NCBI RefSeq assembly: GCF_010692745.1
Contig: NZ_JAAHTB010000016.1
Location: 39,304 to 103,303, forward strand
Reading direction: 5' to 3'
DNA from: Methylobacterium sp. BTF04
GTDB lineage: Bacteria > Pseudomonadota > Alphaproteobacteria > Rhizobiales > Beijerinckiaceae
DNA length: 64,000 bases
Shown here: in pieces, positions 62,447 through 64,000 of the stretch
Numbering within the stretch: the stretch's first letter is position 1
How the letters are laid out: each line of letters starts with the position of its first letter
Position numbers and translations under genes: made by a program
The notes under the pieces: model-generated
The model's database searches: none
What the model saw: the letters and a program-made list of their open reading frames with translations, nothing else
What the model was told of the DNA's origin: nothing

Positions 62447-62702
62447 TCAGTTGTCGTAGCACCTCCATTCCTCGATGCGCTCTCGGGCATCGGCCAGTGA
62501 CAGGAACCGAGAGGCGTTCAGGCACTCCGCCCGTAGGCGGCCGTTGAACGACTCGATTGTTGCCGGTGTCGGTCGGATTGCCCGGTCGGGAGAAATCGAT
62601 CTCGGCCCCGTTCACGTAGGCCCACTGTTCGAGCATCCGCCCGGCAAACTCGCTGGCGCGGTCCTTCGGTTCCGATCCATGATCCAGAGGCATGACATCC
62701 AC
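62447..62702 (-). pseudogene. C-terminal part of an IS3-type OrfB integrase, frameshifted
   Basis: The first frame gives LDHGSEPKDRASEFAG and GAEIDFSRPGNPTDTGN. A one-base shift continues as IESFNGRLRAECLNASRFLS and LADARERIEEWRCYDN before a stop. These are the Asp and Glu regions of the DDE catalytic core of IS3 transposases. The frameshift and missing ends show it is dead. Confidence 0.85.
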
Positions 62703-62708
62703 CCTCCT

Positions 62709-62837
62709 TCAAGGTTCAGGATGCCCGAAAAACTTGCGTTCAGCGCGGACCAGTTTTGCAGGGTCAGGGTCAGAGTCGCCGTTCTCCGACCTACGCTGAT
62801 AGCGCCCATCCAGATCGAACAACCGTGGCTGACCCAT
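62709..62837 (-). pseudogene. N-terminus of an IS5-type transposase
   Basis: From ATG 62837 the frame reads MGQPRLFDLDGRYQRRSENG, which resembles the MGQxGFFDLDERYxxLS start of IS5-family transposases, then diverges and stops at 62709. It abuts the IS3 fragment, suggesting one element inserted into or recombined with another. Confidence 0.5.
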
Positions 62838-63101
62838 CCGAGCCTCGCCCAATGCCGACGGCATCGAAGAATCACGATGAGGCTCTGTACGGAAGGAGTA
62901 TTTCGAGGTGGTCGCTCGCTGCGCGCTGGGTTCAATGGCTGTTTTGCTGAAGATCTCCAATGGAACCGGTAAGTTTGAATATTGACTCGGCCGCCTCGAA
63001 TTTAATGGCTGTAAAAAGCGATACAATACAATCTATGTCGTCGTCGTGCTGCCGCCCAAAATGTTATTATAAGCGATTCCGTTTTGACGAGGGGCGCGGC
63101 C

Positions 63102-64000
63102 ATGCCATCTTGGAAGCTTAAAGCTGTTGCTCAGCGAGCCATCGGCGTTCTTCCGTTTCCTCACTTCTGGAATGGAATCTTGCAGAAGCGCGTCGCGCAC
63201 TCGGTCGGGCTCGGCGATGGCCTCTTCTTCGACCGGCTCGATAAGGCCTGCAGGCATCTCAACAACTTTCGCGACGGCCCAGATCAGGGCGGACTGCCCT
63301 CTAGGGCTGTCGAGATCGGCACAGGCTGGTTCCCGATCGTCCCGATCGCCCTCTGGCTTTGCGGTGTCGGCACTGTCGAGACCTACGACCTGAGCCGTCA
63401 CGCCACCGACACCCGCCTTTCCCAGACGATCGAACACTTCATCATCGCATGGAAAAACGGGCGGCTCGCCCGCGCATTGCCTGACCTTGACCGCGATCGC
63501 ATCTCGCGGCTGAAGCGCATGGCGCAGAACAGGATTCCGTCCGAACTCGTGGAAGGTCTTGCGGAACTCGGGATCCACTATGCCATCGCGCCGATCGGAC
63601 CCGAACGGATTCCGCGTGGAAGTGTCGACTTGGTATTCAGCACCGCCGTCCTCGAATACCTGCCCTATCCCGCCCTCGTCGGCCTCCTGCGCGAGTGCTG
63701 CGACAGCCTTTCGCCGAAGGGCGTCGTGAGCCATTGGGTCGACCTGTCCGACGAGTACGCCTACTTCGACAGGGACATCACACCGTTCAACTTCCTACGG
63801 TTTTCGGACCGGGCCTGGAGGCTGATCAATAACCCCATCATCCCACTCAGCCGCCTGAGACTGGACGAATACCGCCGCGCCTGTAAAGGGCGGACCAATT
63901 TCAGGCCGCTGCGGCGGAGTAAAACCAGGCCAGTGGCGGCCGGCTGCTTGAACGATGAAGGGGCCCGATCGGGCCCCTTCATCGTTCGTCGCCGACCATG
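63102..64000 (+). CDS. SAM-dependent methyltransferase (frame runs off the window)
   Basis: The frame starts at ATG 63102 with GAGGGG upstream and remains open to the window end (299 codons). SRAVEIGTGWFPIVPIALWL is SAM motif I, VETYDLSRH carries the acidic ribose ligand, and GSVDLVFSTAVLEYLPYPAL is motif IV, followed by LSPKGVVSHWVDLSD. This is a class I methyltransferase of the kind found in cell-surface polysaccharide clusters. After about residue 265 (CKGRTNFRPLRRSKT) the sequence no longer looks like the family, and the frame passes through a 38-bp palindrome, so the natural 3' end may be lost or replaced. Confidence 0.7.
   Translation, partial: MPSWKLKAVAQRAIGVLPFPHFWNGILQKRVAHSVGLGDGLFFDRLDKACRHLNNFRDGPDQGGLPSRAVEIGTGWFPIVPIALWLCGVGTVETYDLSRHATDTRLSQTIEHFIIAWKNGRLARALPDLDRDRISRLKRMAQNRIPSELVEGLAELGIHYAIAPIGPERIPRGSVDLVFSTAVLEYLPYPALVGLLRECCDSLSPKGVVSHWVDLSDEYAYFDRDITPFNFLRFSDRAWRLINNPIIPLSRLRLDEYRRACKGRTNFRPLRRSKTRPVAAGCLNDEGARSGPFIVRRRP
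63950..63987. repeat. 38-bp perfect palindrome
   Basis: GAACGATGAAGGGGCCC (63950-63966), GATC and GGGCCCCTTCATCGTTC (63971-63987) form a perfect inverted repeat whose centre is also palindromic. It could be a transcription terminator or an insertion-element end. It lies inside the open methyltransferase frame. Confidence 0.85.

Larger units (their letters stand above)
62083..63101. other. Insertion-sequence graveyard
   Basis: About 1 kb between the GntR gene and the methyltransferase frame contains no intact gene. It is less GC-rich than its surroundings and holds at least three transposase fragments on the minus strand (62317-62394, 62447-62702 and 62709-62837), all truncated or frameshifted. 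Confidence 0.65.

Overview
This is about 64 kb of GC-rich DNA, densely coded on both strands, with short intergenic gaps, frequent start/stop overlaps and several GTG or TTG starts. The gene content suggests an alphaproteobacterium of the order Hyphomicrobiales, most likely Methylobacterium or a close relative: a fused urease gamma/beta gene, a rut operon with its own RutR, large NAD-dependent glutamate dehydrogenase, DUF29, and FCD- and FadR-type GntR regulators. The taxon is inferred from gene content, not from a marker gene. No rRNA, tRNA or CRISPR array was seen.

Region 1 (1-31.4 kb) is a nitrogen-salvage island. It begins with the N-terminal part of a nucleobase permease, an isochorismatase-fold hydrolase and a GntR regulator. 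Next come a Tsx-like outer-membrane channel, an 8-oxoguanine deaminase and a complete BMP-type ABC importer, which together could move oxidised purine from outside the cell to urate. The urate branch follows: a UraD-UraH fusion, a urate/xanthine permease, urate oxidase, allantoinase PuuE and allantoate amidohydrolase AllC. Pyrimidine ring opening is encoded by rutABCDF with rutR and a visible RutR operator. A histidine-ammonia-lyase-like enzyme lies between rutR and puuE. Urease genes ureAB, ureC, ureE, ureF and ureG come next, interrupted by a decayed toxin-antitoxin remnant and a DUF29 gene and followed immediately by chrA. No ureD, rutE, rutG or ureidoglycolate lyase is visible here.

Region 2 (31.4-50 kb) is mixed. 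A tight four-gene operon encodes an acyl-CoA-dehydrogenase-like protein, a NodS-like methyltransferase, a cytochrome b and a Tat-exported molybdopterin oxidoreductase. The sulfone-sulfur genes sfnG and sfnB, a degenerate receiver protein, a GH63-type glucosidase divergent from a TetR regulator, two exported proteins (DUF2147 and DUF3313) and the large glutamate dehydrogenase follow.

Region 3 (50-62.1 kb) is an apparently complete non-phosphorylating L-fucose (or similar 6-deoxy sugar) catabolic operon. It holds a sugar ABC importer, aldose dehydrogenase, lactonase, mutarotase, L-fuconate dehydratase, 2-keto-3-deoxy-fuconate dehydrogenase and a FAH-fold diketo-acid hydrolase, with an OprB-like porin downstream. 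A divergent FadR-type regulator has two matching palindromic operators in the shared promoter region.

Region 4 (62.1-64 kb) is a graveyard of insertion-sequence fragments (IS3-like and IS5-like). It is followed by a methyltransferase frame that runs off the window through a 38-bp perfect palindrome. Another transposase remnant (IS630-like) lies near 50.2 kb.
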